Shown: positions 1 through 9,391, counted from the first letter of the stretch. The stretch: 64,000 bases of DNA from Flavobacteriales bacterium (GCA_016788295.1 JAEUSY010000030.1:1-64000), one strand, 5' to 3'. Program-made: numbers and translations. Notes: a model not told the origin generated them from the sequence alone.

Positions 1-2
1 AT

Positions 3-161
3 CGTTGCAACGAAGCGCTGTACGGCGAACTTGTGATCAGGCGGCTCTTCAGTGACACGAGCGTCACCATCCGCACGAACTGGAAGCATCATGCCTGCCT
101 CGATCGCATCGCCTTCACACCGCCGTGCTACATTTCACGACGGGATCTCTTCGTACCCTGA
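3..161 (+). CDS. C-terminal fragment of an unidentified protein (5' end outside window)
   Basis: The frame is open from the left window edge to a TGA at 159-161 and gives 52 residues rich in Cys, Arg and His (for example NWKHHACLDR). I do not recognise the family. It lies upstream of and in the same direction as the next secreted protein, with about 96 bases between. It may be the tail of a real gene entering the window or a chance open frame; the fragment is too short to decide. Confidence 0.3.
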   Translation, partial: RCNEALYGELVIRRLFSDTSVTIRTNWKHHACLDRIAFTPPCYISRRDLFVP

Positions 162-257
162 ACGTACCCACGTGCTTGCCTTGCTATTGGCCGCTTCCGC
201 CCACTTGATCCACCCATCTTTGCTGCTCCCCACACGTAGACCGATCCCAGCCCTGCT

Positions 258-1919
258 ATGAACCGGACCCTCCTCTCCCTTTTTGCACTTTCGACCCCTC
301 TGTTCCTGAACGCCCAGTTCAACTGGCAATGGGCACGCCAATACACCAGCGAGATCCAACCGTCGGTGGGTGGTCTGGTGGTCGATGCCGCAGGTAACTC
401 AGTGGTCTGCGGCAGCTTCTACGGCGAACTGAACATCGGTGCCCTGCCCGTATTGACGAGCAACGGCCAAAGCGACATCTATGTGGCCAAGTTCGGCCCC
501 GATGGCACCCCGCTCTGGGTGCGCAGTGCAGGTGGCGCCAACTTTGACGATGCGTTCGACGTGGCCGTGGATGGTGAAGGCCGCATCACGTTCACCGGCT
601 ACTTCCAAAGTCCGAGCATCACACTGGGTAGTACCACGCTCAACAGACAGGGCAGCATGGATATCCTGGTGGCCCAATACGACGCGAACGGCAATGCCCT
701 GTGGGCGAAGCGCTACGGCTGGTCCGCGAGCAGTGGTCTGGAATGGGGGCGCGCCATCGTGGCCGATGCCAACAACGACCTCTATGTGGCCGGCCAGTAC
801 AAGACCGCGCTCGTAGTGCCAGGACTGCCCGATCTGCAAGGATGCAACGGCCGCGAGCAAGGCTTCCTGATGAAGCTTGACGCCAATGGGAACGGCATCT
901 GGTCGCTAATGCCACAGTGCACGGGAGATGACGCGCTGGGCCTGACGACCTGCGATGCGCTCGCCTTGGCGCCGGACGGCAGTGTGTACCTCGGCGGTGA
1001 CTTCCGCGGCGATACCGCCTACTTCGCCACGGACACCCTGCCCAACTTCATGCCCAGTGGACAGAGCGACGATGCCTTCGTGGTGAAGTACACCCCGGAA
1101 GGTGAGGAAGTGTGGGTGCGGACCTGGGCGGGTTTTAATTACGACGAGATCCGCTCCTTGGTCACGGATAGTGAGGGCAACATCCTGGTGGCCACCACGC
1201 GTGAAGGCGGTCATATCATTGACGGCATCGATCTGCCGTTCGCGGGTTCCAACGGCAACTACCGAATGACGCTCTGGAAGATGACCCCGGAGGGCACCGC
1301 GCTGTGGGGAAAACGCGTCGGTGACTCGACCTTCAGCCATGAGTTCAACGACCTCGCCGTGGACGCGAACGACCATGTGTGGGCCGGTGGCGTCTTCCAG
1401 TCGCGCTGCACCTTCGACAACATCGTGTTCCCGAACAATGGTAATGCTGAGTTCTACGGGCTGTTCATAGCGCATTACGATGCGGATGGTGTGATCCAGG
1501 AAGTGTTCGCCGACCGTGCTCAGGGTCCGCGCGGGGTGGGCGATCTCGCATGTGATGCGGTAGGTGGTCTGTACGTGACCGGAGCCTACACCGGTTCCAT
1601 CACCTTCGCACCACTGGCCGCATTGGAGGGTGATGCAGCCTTCCTGGTGAAGAGCGATGATCTGACGACAAGTGTCCCGCCTGTGCTGAGCGCGCCATCC
1701 ATGCACATTGCACCTGTTCCAGCGAACGACCGGTTCACGGTCCGCGCGGAGAACGGTGCGGTCATCGGGGATGTGCGCGTGCTCGATGGCCTGGGTCGGA
1801 AGGTGATGCACCTGAACGCACCGGCGACCACGATCACGATCGACTGCGCAGGTTGGGCGCCAGGCAGCTATGTGCTGCATCGCGGTGATGCACGTCAACA
1901 GATCATCGTGCTGCATTGA
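258..1919 (+). CDS. Secreted beta-propeller-like (SBBP-type) protein with T9SS type A sorting domain
   Basis: 553 aa. An N-terminal signal peptide ends near LFLNAQ (about residue 20). The body carries repeated units of the type 'VDAAGN..V.G.F.G' and 'KF.PDGTPLWVR', typical of SBBP/PQQ-like propeller repeats found in Bacteroidota surface proteins. The last ~75 residues (PVPANDRFTVRAENG onward, with VRVLDGLGRKV and a final PGSYVLHRGD...IIVLH) look like a por-type C-terminal domain, which directs export across the outer membrane by the type IX system. Substrate or partner cannot be read from the sequence. Its TGA overlaps the ATG of the next gene by one base, so the two are probably co-transcribed. 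Confidence 0.8.
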   Translation: MNRTLLSLFALSTPLFLNAQFNWQWARQYTSEIQPSVGGLVVDAAGNSVVCGSFYGELNIGALPVLTSNGQSDIYVAKFGPDGTPLWVRSAGGANFDDAFDVAVDGEGRITFTGYFQSPSITLGSTTLNRQGSMDILVAQYDANGNALWAKRYGWSASSGLEWGRAIVADANNDLYVAGQYKTALVVPGLPDLQGCNGREQGFLMKLDANGNGIWSLMPQCTGDDALGLTTCDALALAPDGSVYLGGDFRGDTAYFATDTLPNFMPSGQSDDAFVVKYTPEGEEVWVRTWAGFNYDEIRSLVTDSEGNILVATTREGGHIIDGIDLPFAGSNGNYRMTLWKMTPEGTALWGKRVGDSTFSHEFNDLAVDANDHVWAGGVFQSRCTFDNIVFPNNGNAEFYGLFIAHYDADGVIQEVFADRAQGPRGVGDLACDAVGGLYVTGAYTGSITFAPLAALEGDAAFLVKSDDLTTSVPPVLSAPSMHIAPVPANDRFTVRAENGAVIGDVRVLDGLGRKVMHLNAPATTITIDCAGWAPGSYVLHRGDARQQIIVLH

Positions 1920-3121
1920 TGGCACGCCTTCGCCCCTATGCGCTGCTTCCGTTGAGGGTCCTGCTCCTTACGCTGGCCTTCGCGCTTGTGCACCAGGCCC
2001 GTGCCCAAGGCGAGCGCATCATTCCCGGTCCACCACCCGATGAATACGTGGACGTCACCGGCGACGGCATCGCGGACTTGCTCATCACAAGCAGAACGAT
2101 CCACATTTCCGATCCGGAGCAACCCGGGTATCTAGGCAAGCACCTGGTGGGCGTGCGCACGCTCAGTGGCAACGCCATCCTGATGTGGAACACACCCAGC
2201 AACCAGCGCTGGTACACGCTGGAGGACAGCACACGACTGGACACTGGTCTGCTGGCCGCACGCATCCACTACAAGCAACTGAGCTGGACCGATGAGGACC
2301 ACCCCACGGAGTTCTGGCTACTGGAACGACCGTTCGGTCCGGCGATCACCAAGGAACAGGACGGTTGGTACGGCACGGGCGATCATCACGACGGGCACAC
2401 GCTGGTGCTGCGCAGCGCGAACCACCGCGGCACGAGCGTCGCGGCCTTCGCGTTCGAACTGCCTTATCCCTATGGCCGCGTGGTGGTCAGGACGAAGCAT
2501 GTGGTGCGTGTGCCGAACGGCTACGGTGAGGAAGGGGACCTTATCGTGGTGCAGCGCGAACCCCGGGACCCGCCCTTCGACTTCGGCCATGAACCAGTGG
2601 AGCCGCAGGTGATCATCCCGCCTGGCATCCCGCCGGATGAGCGCGTGAACCTGAACGGCGATGAGGTGGATGACCTGGTGATCACCGGCCACAAGGAGCA
2701 TGCGCATGGCACCAATGAACCAGGGCGCTTTGTACGAGGCCTTACACCACTGCCTGGCACCATGCTGCTGATGACCCGCGAACGCTGGGGCGTGCTGGGA
2801 CCTTTCCGCCTGCACGATGGCGAAGCACTTACACCGGAGCGCTTGGCGAACGGCCTAGCGGGGAACTTGTTCGTGTGGGTCCCGGCCGATCGTGAGCGCG
2901 TATTCGTTCCGCTCGTGCGTCATCCGTTCGGGCTGCCCGATGAGCAGCCTGGCTGGTCGTTCACTGCGGATGCCTTCGATGGTGCGCTCGTCTACCGTAC
3001 GCTGGAGTACGGACGGCCCATCATCGGCGCGCTGGAGATCATCAGCGATGGGAATGGTGGGCAATTCGGTGTGCGGGCCCAGACCTGGGTGGATGAGGGA
3101 CAGGTGCTTCAGGTGAGATGA
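1919..3121 (+). CDS. Secreted protein with two homologous repeats, function unknown
   Basis: 400 aa from the ATG at 1919; an in-frame TTG one codon upstream is less likely because the ATG overlaps the previous stop as TGATG. A signal peptide ends at HQARAQ. The mature part is an internal duplication: both halves start with an 'IIP.PP.DE.V...GD...DL.ITG' block, continue with a Gly/Pro-rich loop and 'HPFG...QPGW', and end in a 'V.RT....G' strand. The GDGIADLLIT segment resembles FG-GAP/dockerin-like calcium loops. No T9SS C-terminal domain is visible. I do not recognise a named family. Confidence 0.6.
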   Translation: MARLRPYALLPLRVLLLTLAFALVHQARAQGERIIPGPPPDEYVDVTGDGIADLLITSRTIHISDPEQPGYLGKHLVGVRTLSGNAILMWNTPSNQRWYTLEDSTRLDTGLLAARIHYKQLSWTDEDHPTEFWLLERPFGPAITKEQDGWYGTGDHHDGHTLVLRSANHRGTSVAAFAFELPYPYGRVVVRTKHVVRVPNGYGEEGDLIVVQREPRDPPFDFGHEPVEPQVIIPPGIPPDERVNLNGDEVDDLVITGHKEHAHGTNEPGRFVRGLTPLPGTMLLMTRERWGVLGPFRLHDGEALTPERLANGLAGNLFVWVPADRERVFVPLVRHPFGLPDEQPGWSFTADAFDGALVYRTLEYGRPIIGALEIISDGNGGQFGVRAQTWVDEGQVLQVR

Positions 3122-3140
3122 GCGCGCGATCTTCGCCCCC

Positions 3141-3425
3141 ATGACCGACCAGGAACTTTCGCGCGCCCTGCGTGCCTTGCGGCGCACAGTGCTGATGCTG
3201 GAGACCGAACTACGCCACGACCGGTTGGACGATGCGCTGATCACCGACATTGATGCGCAGATGGAGCGGGGCATTGCCAGCGAACCGCGCTGTGCGGCCC
3301 TGGTGGCAAGAGTGGACACCTTGCGCGAGAGCACCCTTACCCCACGCGCCGAACTGCTGGGCGATACCATACGCGCTTGCGAGAAGCTGAGGGACGCGAT
3401 CGACGAGGTGGTGGGGAGGCTGTGA
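3141..3425 (+). CDS. Small helical protein, function unknown
   Basis: 94 aa, strongly charged and almost entirely predicted helix (LSRALRALRRTVLMLETELR at the start), without a signal peptide or membrane segment. It follows the duplicated secreted protein by 19 bases and converges on the feo genes with a 9-base gap between stops. Two or three heptad-like stretches suggest a coiled coil or helical bundle. No family recognised; conservation is unknown, so it is called from frame length, start context and tight packing only. Confidence 0.5.
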   Translation: MTDQELSRALRALRRTVLMLETELRHDRLDDALITDIDAQMERGIASEPRCAALVARVDTLRESTLTPRAELLGDTIRACEKLRDAIDEVVGRL

Positions 3426-3434
3426 GAACGACCT

Positions 3435-3584
3435 CTAGGCCCGGCCGCAGCCACTGCACGAGCCGCACATGTTGCAAGCTGCATCTGAAGCCGTGGGCGC
3501 GGTCTGTTCCCGCTTCGGCATCCATACCCACGCCATGTAGCCCACTGCGGCGAGCACGATAACGGTGGCGATCAGGGTCTGCAT
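3435..3584 (-). CDS. FeoB-associated Cys-rich membrane peptide
   Basis: 49 aa starting at the ATG whose codon overlaps the feoB stop by one base (TGATG on the minus strand). One membrane helix (LIATVIVLAAVGYMAWVW, residues 4-21) is followed by a basic stretch and a Cys cluster CNMCGSCSGCG near the C-terminus. This matches the FeoB-associated Cys-rich family, tiny proteins encoded right after feoB and thought to help ferrous iron uptake, possibly by binding metal at the membrane. Translational coupling to feoB supports a shared role. Confidence 0.75.
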   Translation of the reverse strand: MQTLIATVIVLAAVGYMAWVWMPKREQTAPTASDAACNMCGSCSGCGRA

Positions 3585-5422
3585 CACGGTGTGCTGAGGA
3601 TGTTCGTGAGCTGGTAGGTGATGAAGCTCGCGAGATAGGCCAGTCCGAAGAGGTAGCCGCCCATGATCCACATCTGCTTCCACGAGCCGGTCTCGCGTTT
3701 CACCACCACGAAGGTACTGAGGCACTGGGGCGCGAAGACCATCCACAACAGCAGCGAGAGCTTGGTGGCCAGTGGCCATTCGTCGGCGATGCGCTTACGT
3801 AACTGGTCGTCCACGTCACCTTCCTCCCCTTCCATGGAATAGGCCGTGCCCAGTGCGCTTACCACCACTTCGCGGGCGGCCATGCCGGGCACCAGTGCGA
3901 AAGAGATCTCCTCGTTGAAGCCGATGGGCGCGAACACATAATGCAGGGCGTGGCCGAGCTCGCCCGCGAGGCTGCGTTGCGCGCCCTGGTCGTTGGTGCG
4001 CGGTGAGGGGATGGTGTACAGCGCCCACATGACAATGGTGAGCGCAAGGATGATGGTACCCACGCGGCGCAGGAAGATCATGGCGCGCTCCCACAAGCCG
4101 ATGACCAAGCTGCGGACATCGGGCCATTGGTAGGCCGGCAGCTCAATGAGCAGCGGTGAGCGGGCGTGCTCCTTGTCGGTGCGTTTGATGAACCACGCCA
4201 CCGTCATGGCGGCCACGATACCGAGCAGGTAAAGGCCCACCATGACCAACGCGGCCGACGTGGCATCGTTCGGGAACAGGGCCGCCACGATGAGCGTGTA
4301 CACCGGGATGCGCGCCGAGCAGGCCATGAGCGGAGCGATGAGAATGGTGGTGAGCCGGTCGCGCCAGTGGCTGATGGTGCGCGTGGCCATAATGCCCGGT
4401 ATGGCACACGCGAAACTGCTGAGCAAGGGAATGAACGAGCGGCCCGAAAGTCCGGCTGCGCTCATGGGCTTATCCAGCAGGAAAGCCGCACGTGGCAGGT
4501 AGCCCGATGCTTCCAACGCAAGGATGAACAGGAAGAGGATGAGGATCTGCGGCAGGAAGACGATGACGCCGCCCACCCCGCCGATCACGCCTTCCACCAA
4601 CAGTCCGCGCAACATGCCATCGCGCATGCTGGCCTCCACCATACCGGCAAGTGCACCGAAGCCTTCCTCGATCCAGCCGGAGAGCACATCGCCGCCGGAG
4701 AACACGGCAAGGAAGGTGGCGAAGAGCACCAGCCCCAGCACAACGAAACCCCACACGGGATGCATGAGGAAACGGTCGATGCGGATGCTGGGGTCCTTGT
4801 CGATGGAAGGCTCGGACACTGTGCGCTCGAAGATGCCCAGCACGGCGCGTTGCGTGGCCAGCACCTGTTCCACGCCAGGCTGTTTCCAATGCGCCGGTGG
4901 CACCTCGCGCAGTGGTTCGTCCAATGCCGCTTTCAGCTCGTCGGCGCCGTGTACGTGCAGGCTCACCGTTCCCACCACGGGCAGGTTCAGTTCGCGGGCA
5001 AGCAGGTCCTTGTTGATGGTGATGCCGAGCTGACGCGCGCGGTCCATTTTGTTCAGCACCACCACCAGGGGCAGGCCGAGCTGGCGGGCCTCCAGCACCA
5101 GGCGCAGGTGCAGTCGCAGGTTGGTGGCATCGGCCACGCACACCAGCAGATCGGGCAGGGTCTCCTTGCTGTGTCCGGTGATCACATCACGTGTAACCGC
5201 CTCGTCGCTGCTGAGGGCGTTCAGGCTGTACGCACCGGGTAGATCGAGCACGCTCACGCGCCTTCCGTTCGCTGTGAGCAACACGCCCTCTTTGCGTTCC
5301 ACGGTGACACCGGCGTAGTTGGCCACCTTCTGGCGACTGCCGGTGAGCAGGTTGAACAGCGCCGTTTTGCCGCAGTTGGGATTGCCCAGCAGGGCGATGC
5401 GTTGGGGCTGCCTGGCGGACAT
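3584..5422 (-). CDS. feoB: Ferrous iron transport protein B
   Basis: 612 aa. The N-terminal G domain has GNPNCGKT (13-20), DLPG (60-63) and NKMD (124-127), the G1, G3 and G4 motifs of a GTPase. It is followed by a helical spacer and a membrane part with the two typical gate repeats (SSFACAIPGIMATRTI and the later PGMAAREVVVSALGTAYS). FeoB moves Fe(II) across the inner membrane in a GTP-regulated way. It is somewhat shorter than many FeoB proteins (about 700 aa), mostly in the spacer and C-terminus, with no sign of breakage. It lies directly after feoA (no gap) and overlaps the small Cys-rich gene. Confidence 0.95.
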   Translation of the reverse strand: MSARQPQRIALLGNPNCGKTALFNLLTGSRQKVANYAGVTVERKEGVLLTANGRRVSVLDLPGAYSLNALSSDEAVTRDVITGHSKETLPDLLVCVADATNLRLHLRLVLEARQLGLPLVVVLNKMDRARQLGITINKDLLARELNLPVVGTVSLHVHGADELKAALDEPLREVPPAHWKQPGVEQVLATQRAVLGIFERTVSEPSIDKDPSIRIDRFLMHPVWGFVVLGLVLFATFLAVFSGGDVLSGWIEEGFGALAGMVEASMRDGMLRGLLVEGVIGGVGGVIVFLPQILILFLFILALEASGYLPRAAFLLDKPMSAAGLSGRSFIPLLSSFACAIPGIMATRTISHWRDRLTTILIAPLMACSARIPVYTLIVAALFPNDATSAALVMVGLYLLGIVAAMTVAWFIKRTDKEHARSPLLIELPAYQWPDVRSLVIGLWERAMIFLRRVGTIILALTIVMWALYTIPSPRTNDQGAQRSLAGELGHALHYVFAPIGFNEEISFALVPGMAAREVVVSALGTAYSMEGEEGDVDDQLRKRIADEWPLATKLSLLLWMVFAPQCLSTFVVVKRETGSWKQMWIMGGYLFGLAYLASFITYQLTNILSTP

Positions 5423-5692
5423 CTATGCGGTGGTGATCACTTGGATGAACGCGGCCTCGTGGCGACGCAACGCGAAGGTGGTATGGCCCAAACGCACGGC
5501 CAGCGGGTCGCGACCGGTCCGGGCCTCGCGCACCACCTGCACGCGCTCACCGGGCACAAAGCCCAGTTCCAGCAGGCGCAGCACCAGCACCTGGTCGCTG
5601 GCCAGGGCCGGCACGGTGACACCTGCCACCGTGGCCCAGCGCTCTTCCGGCAACTGGTCCAACCCGATCGTACGCACCTGCTCCTTGTCCAT
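5423..5692 (-). CDS. feoA: Ferrous iron transport protein A (SH3-like FeoA)
   Basis: 89 aa from the ATG at 5692; upstream in-frame starts would reach back into the neighbouring photolyase gene. The sequence fits an FeoA SH3-like domain: 'LLELGFVPGERVQVV' followed by 'DPLAVRLGHTTFALRRHEA'. FeoA is a small cytosolic partner of FeoB needed for iron uptake. Its stop codon directly abuts the feoB start, so feoA-feoB-Cys peptide form one operon read from a promoter-like site just upstream of 5692. Confidence 0.88.
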   Translation of the reverse strand: MDKEQVRTIGLDQLPEERWATVAGVTVPALASDQVLVLRLLELGFVPGERVQVVREARTGRDPLAVRLGHTTFALRRHEAAFIQVITTA

Positions 5693-5699
5693 AGGGGTG

Positions 5700-5730
5700 C
5701 AAAGGTCGCTTCCCAAGGGGTACGCCGGAA
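5700..5730 (-). promoter_or_regulatory. Putative feo operon promoter
   Basis: On the minus strand a GACCTTTG (-7 box, one mismatch to TAnnTTTG; plus 5700-5707) is preceded after exactly 20 bases by TTC (plus 5728-5730) as a weak -33 element. The -7 box ends 8 bases before the feoA ATG, so the leader would be very short. No Fur box was recognised. Confidence 0.35.
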
Positions 5731-5769
5731 TACCGCGATCGTGGTATGGGCCACCCCTTAGCGATGCGC

Positions 5770-7035
5770 TCAGCCCCAGTGTTCCACATAGGCACCTTCG
5801 GGATCGTACATCCCCGCCTGGCGGACCGCATCGAAGCGTCGCCCCTCGCGTGGATCGTTGCCCACACCGGCCACGTATTGCCAGTTGCCCCAGTTGCTGC
5901 ACGGGTCGTAGTCGATGAGCATACGCTCGAACCAATAGGCCCCCATGCGCCAGTCGATGCCCAGATCGTGCACCAGGTAGCTGGCCACGTTCTGGCGTCC
6001 GCGGTTGCTCATCCAGCCGGTGGCGGCAAGCTCGCGCATGTTGGCATCGATAAAGGGCTGCCCTGTTCGCCCCTCGCACCAGGCCTCGAAGCGACGTGTG
6101 TTGTGATCACCTTTGGCCGGCTTGTGCGCAATGCCATGCCGCAGAAAGAGATCGCGACCGTGCATGGCGGCCGTGAACTGGAAGAAGTCTCGCCACAACA
6201 GCTCGAAGACCATCCAATAGCTGCTCTCGTTGGCGCCGTGTACCGCCTCATAGTCCTTTACGGCGCGATAGACCTCCCGCGCTCCCAGCGTTCCAGTGGC
6301 CAACCACGGACTGAAACGACCACTGAAGTCGGAGCCGAGCAGGCCGTTACGCGTCAGCTTGTAGCTGCCCAATAGTTCAGGGCCGGAGCAATAGTGGTTC
6401 AACCGTGCCAAGGCAGCAGCGCGGTCCCCGGTGAAGGTGAACGGCGCGCGCTGATCTTCCGTGATCGGCTCATGTGGCAACGCGGGATGTTCCGCACCGC
6501 CGCCCCACCCTTCTGGTGTGTTGATCCGTGCCGGAGTAGCGACCGGCTCGCGTACTGCCCATTGCTTCTCCACCTTGTTGCGGAAGGCGGTGAACACATG
6601 CGGCAAACGTTGCACAGGGAATGGCAGGTCATCCGGATGGAGCAGGGTATTCGGTGCAAGCAGGTGAAGCGCGACGCGCGAGGCTACTGCGCGTTCCTGC
6701 TCCTGCTCCTCCCAGCCATAGAGGCGCTGGGCGTACACGGCAACCGCCCGCCATTCAGGCACGAGCTGTTGCAACGCTTCCGCCGGATCGGCGACCACCA
6801 CCCGCAGGCAACTGCCCAATGATCTCAGCTCCGCATCGAGACCAGCGATCGCTTCGTTCAGGAAACGCCTGCGGAACGGACCACTGCGCTCGAACCCGAA
6901 GGGTCTTGCTCCATGTTGCTTGGGATCGATGATGACAACGGGCAGCACCTCGTCGTGCGCTGTGCATGCCGCATGCAGGGCCTCGTTGTCGGCCACGCGC
7001 AGATCGTTGCGGAACCAGAGGATGGCGCGGGTCAT
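5770..7035 (-). CDS. DASH-type cryptochrome / photolyase family protein
   Basis: 421 aa. The N-terminal Rossmann half (ILWFRNDLRVADNEAL) is followed by the FAD-binding helical half with ESSYWMVFELLWRDFFQF, NRGRQNVASYLVHDLG and YDPCSNWGNWQ, a combination typical of the DASH group, which repairs pyrimidine dimers mainly in single-stranded or looped DNA. The end YDPEGAYVEHWG matches the normal C-terminus of the group, without an extension. It is the last gene of the light-repair cluster, 61 bases behind the FeS photolyase; the gap holds a GTCGACCC hairpin. Confidence 0.9.
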   Translation of the reverse strand: MTRAILWFRNDLRVADNEALHAACTAHDEVLPVVIIDPKQHGARPFGFERSGPFRRRFLNEAIAGLDAELRSLGSCLRVVVADPAEALQQLVPEWRAVAVYAQRLYGWEEQEQERAVASRVALHLLAPNTLLHPDDLPFPVQRLPHVFTAFRNKVEKQWAVREPVATPARINTPEGWGGGAEHPALPHEPITEDQRAPFTFTGDRAAALARLNHYCSGPELLGSYKLTRNGLLGSDFSGRFSPWLATGTLGAREVYRAVKDYEAVHGANESSYWMVFELLWRDFFQFTAAMHGRDLFLRHGIAHKPAKGDHNTRRFEAWCEGRTGQPFIDANMRELAATGWMSNRGRQNVASYLVHDLGIDWRMGAYWFERMLIDYDPCSNWGNWQYVAGVGNDPREGRRFDAVRQAGMYDPEGAYVEHWG

Positions 7036-7061
7036 AGGTGGGGTGCCATACAGGTTAAACA

Positions 7062-7080
7062 GTCGACCCGGAGGGTCGAC
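7062..7080. repeat. GTCGACCC inverted repeat (copy 1)
   Basis: GTCGACCCGGAGGGTCGAC: two 8-base arms around a 3-base loop, in the spacer between the two photolyase genes. The identical 19-mer occurs at 57952-57970, and a partial copy (GGTCGACCCTC) near 22477. It may be a small dispersed hairpin element. Confidence 0.6.
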
Positions 7081-7096
7081 GCTGCCGAAGCGTCGT

Positions 7097-8677
7097 TCAT
7101 AGGTCGTTGATCTTTGTCAATAGATCCTCGCCTTTATCCAGCAATGCCTGTCGCGTGGCCGCTGGCATGCGGTCCCAGGTGCGGTAGGTCATGCCCATGC
7201 GCACCATCATGCCGGGCCGTGCTTCATCGCTGAGGAATCGTTCGCGGTTGCGGGCGTGGAAATGCCAATAGAGCGCATTGAACGGACAGGCCTTGGGACC
7301 GGTGCGGTCGTTCACATCGTAGTAGCAGGTGCCACAATGGTGGCCCATCTTGTTGATGTACGAACCACTGCTCACGTATGGCTTGGTACCCACGATGCCG
7401 CCATCGGCGAACTGGCTCATGCCACGTGTGTTGGTGATCTCCACCCACTCGATGGCATCGATGTAGATGCCCAAGTACCAGCGGTCCACCTCGTCGGGAT
7501 GGACGCCCGCCAGCAGCGCGAAGTTGCCGGTGAGCATGAGGCGCTGGATGTGGTGCGCGTAAGCGTTGGTGAGGCTGCCGGTGATCGCATCGCGCAAGCA
7601 GGCCATGCGTGTCTTTCCGGTCCAGTACCATTCGGGCAACTTCTGCTCGTGGCCCAGGAAGTTGCGCTGCGCAAAAGAGGGCATCTGCGCCCAATACACC
7701 CCACGCATGTATTCGCGCCAACCGATGATCTGGCGAACGAAACCCTCGACCTGACCCAGTGAGATACGGTCCGGAGCGGCCTTCCATGCGTCCACTGCTG
7801 CCTCGCAGATCTCCAGTGGATGCAGCAGCTTCACGTTCATGCTGAAGCTGATGCGCGCATGGTACAGCGCCCAATGGTGCGGTGTCATGGCATCCTGGTA
7901 GGTGCCGAAACGGTGCAACAGGTGTTCGCAGAAATAGCGCAGCAATTGTTGGCTTTCCGTGCGATCCAATGGCCATGAGAAGTGCGCCGCATCGACCGAG
8001 CCGATGGTGTGGACACCAGCCTCCTCGACCATCGCCTTGATGTCGCGTAGGTCGTGATCGAACAGCAATGGCGGCGGCGGCACGTGGTCCTTCGGCGGAC
8101 GCTGGCGGTTCTCCTGGTCGAAGTTCCATCGGCCACCCTCGGGCTCGTTGCCGCGCATGAGCAGCCCGGTGCGTTCGCGCATTACGCGGTAGAAGCGCTC
8201 CATCAGGTATTGCCTCTTCCCCTTGAAGAGCGTGGCCAGTTCCTCGCGCGTGGTGAGAAAGTGCTCGGTGTCGGCCACTTCCACTGCTTTGCCACAGGAA
8301 GCTGCGAAGTCCCGAAGCTGCTGGTCCAGCCGCCATTCGTCCGGCAATTGGTAGGCGAACGTGTTCGCGCCACTTTCAGCAAGTACCCATGCGAGGTTCC
8401 CTGGGATGTCCTGCTTGTTCCGCGGATCGTTCAGCGCGAGGTAGAGCACGCGGTGACCGGCAGCCCGCAGATGTTCCGCGAAACAGCGCATGGCCCCGAA
8501 GAAGCCCAGCACTTTTTGCACGTGGTGCCAGGCGTAGTCGGTCTCCTGGCGCACTTCCATCAGCACATGCAGCACATCGGAGTTGGGCCGCGTGTACCAA
8601 CTGTGCGCGGCATTGAGCTGATCACCGAGGACCAGCCGGACTACGCCTGCTTTACGGGGCTCCTGTTGGTGCGGCAT
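7097..8677 (-). CDS. FeS-type bacterial cryptochrome / (6-4) photolyase (PhrB class)
   Basis: 526 aa. The N-terminus ([16 protein letters not shown]) and the helical FAD half match the prokaryotic (6-4) photolyase / FeS-BCP class. Four Cys at 360, 448, 451 and 464 have the same spacing (88, 3, 13) as the four [4Fe-4S] ligands of Agrobacterium PhrB, as I recall them. These enzymes use blue light and FAD to repair (6-4) photoproducts. The start overlaps the 3' end of the DUF2256 gene by 37 bases, implying translational coupling. All key parts are present. Confidence 0.92.
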   Translation of the reverse strand: MPHQQEPRKAGVVRLVLGDQLNAAHSWYTRPNSDVLHVLMEVRQETDYAWHHVQKVLGFFGAMRCFAEHLRAAGHRVLYLALNDPRNKQDIPGNLAWVLAESGANTFAYQLPDEWRLDQQLRDFAASCGKAVEVADTEHFLTTREELATLFKGKRQYLMERFYRVMRERTGLLMRGNEPEGGRWNFDQENRQRPPKDHVPPPPLLFDHDLRDIKAMVEEAGVHTIGSVDAAHFSWPLDRTESQQLLRYFCEHLLHRFGTYQDAMTPHHWALYHARISFSMNVKLLHPLEICEAAVDAWKAAPDRISLGQVEGFVRQIIGWREYMRGVYWAQMPSFAQRNFLGHEQKLPEWYWTGKTRMACLRDAITGSLTNAYAHHIQRLMLTGNFALLAGVHPDEVDRWYLGIYIDAIEWVEITNTRGMSQFADGGIVGTKPYVSSGSYINKMGHHCGTCYYDVNDRTGPKACPFNALYWHFHARNRERFLSDEARPGMMVRMGMTYRTWDRMPAATRQALLDKGEDLLTKINDL

Positions 8678-8799
8678 CGATCACTGCAGTATTTCACTTC
8701 GTCCCACACCTTCTCCCATTTCTTGCGCCATTGGAATGGTCTTCCGCAAGTTGCGCAGGTCTTCGAATCGCGGATGGCAGGTGGTCGGTGACGAGGCAT
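8641..8799 (-). CDS. DUF2256 family small zinc-finger-like protein
   Basis: 52 aa read from the ATG at 8799 (plus-strand CAT 8797-8799) to TAG at 8641-8643. Four Cys in two CxxC/CxxxC-like pairs ([10 protein letters not shown] at 14-23 and KYCSDRCR at 36-43) surround [11 protein letters not shown], the hallmark of DUF2256. I recall the family being encoded beside, or fused to, photolyase/cryptochrome genes; its role is unknown but metal binding is likely. It starts 3 bases after the DUF429 stop and overlaps the photolyase start, placing it firmly inside the light-repair operon. Confidence 0.85.
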   Translation of the reverse strand: MPRHRPPAIRDSKTCATCGRPFQWRKKWEKVWDEVKYCSDRCRTNRSPVKQA

Positions 8800-8802
8800 G
8801 CT

Positions 8803-9390
8803 TCACGCGAGGATAAGACCCTCCTGTTCGTTGCCGTAGACCAAGGCCTCACCACGCTGGTGCCGGTGTCCGATCACCCAGCACAACCATGCATCAGCCT
8901 CGTGGCGATCGGCCGGCGCGGGCGGTGGCATAACGATCATGCCGGCCATGATGCGGAGCTTGTGCTTCGGAATGGCCTTGCGCGGCTCCACCTTCAGGCT
9001 GTCCCACTCGTGGCGGATGAGCGCCGCAGGATAAGCCTCGTACACGGCAATGCCCTGTGAACGCCAAGTGGCCGCCAAACGCATGGCCCGGGCGGTAAGG
9101 CCGCCGAGGAACATGGGGCTCATGCCGCGCGCCTGATGATCGGCCACGCGGAAGAAGTAGTCCTGACCATGACCACTGTACACACCGGGCAGGCTGAGCG
9201 GTGCATCGATGTAAATGGCCTTGGGTCGCAGTTGCGTCACCACTTCCTCCAGCCACGCATCGCCATCGGCGTCCTTGGTGCTGTGCGCGAAGCGGAACTG
9301 GCCGTGGGCCCAATGGCATACAGCGGTGTTGCCCGCCATACGTGCGCCGAAGTCAATGCCGATATGGTCCTGGGTGTGGTCGATGTCCAT
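8803..9390 (-). CDS. DUF429 family predicted nuclease (RNase H-like fold)
   Basis: 195 aa. The start IGIDFGARMAGNTAV and the later AIYIDAPLSLPG are the two acidic signature blocks of DUF429, whose fold is RNase H/resolvase-like and whose members are predicted nucleases without a proven reaction. A further conserved stretch HEADAWLCWVIG near the C-terminus supplies another Asp/Glu. It starts 1 base after the SDR stop and ends 3 bases before DUF2256, so it is co-transcribed with the photolyases. A DNA-processing role in repair is inference from context. Confidence 0.78.
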   Translation of the reverse strand: MDIDHTQDHIGIDFGARMAGNTAVCHWAHGQFRFAHSTKDADGDAWLEEVVTQLRPKAIYIDAPLSLPGVYSGHGQDYFFRVADHQARGMSPMFLGGLTARAMRLAATWRSQGIAVYEAYPAALIRHEWDSLKVEPRKAIPKHKLRIMAGMIVMPPPAPADRHEADAWLCWVIGHRHQRGEALVYGNEQEGLILA

Positions 9391-9391
9391 T

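Noticed and set aside
906..1925. Minus-strand 339-aa frame opposite the first T9SS gene
   Set aside because: Shadow of a gene with signal peptide, repeats and sorting domain.
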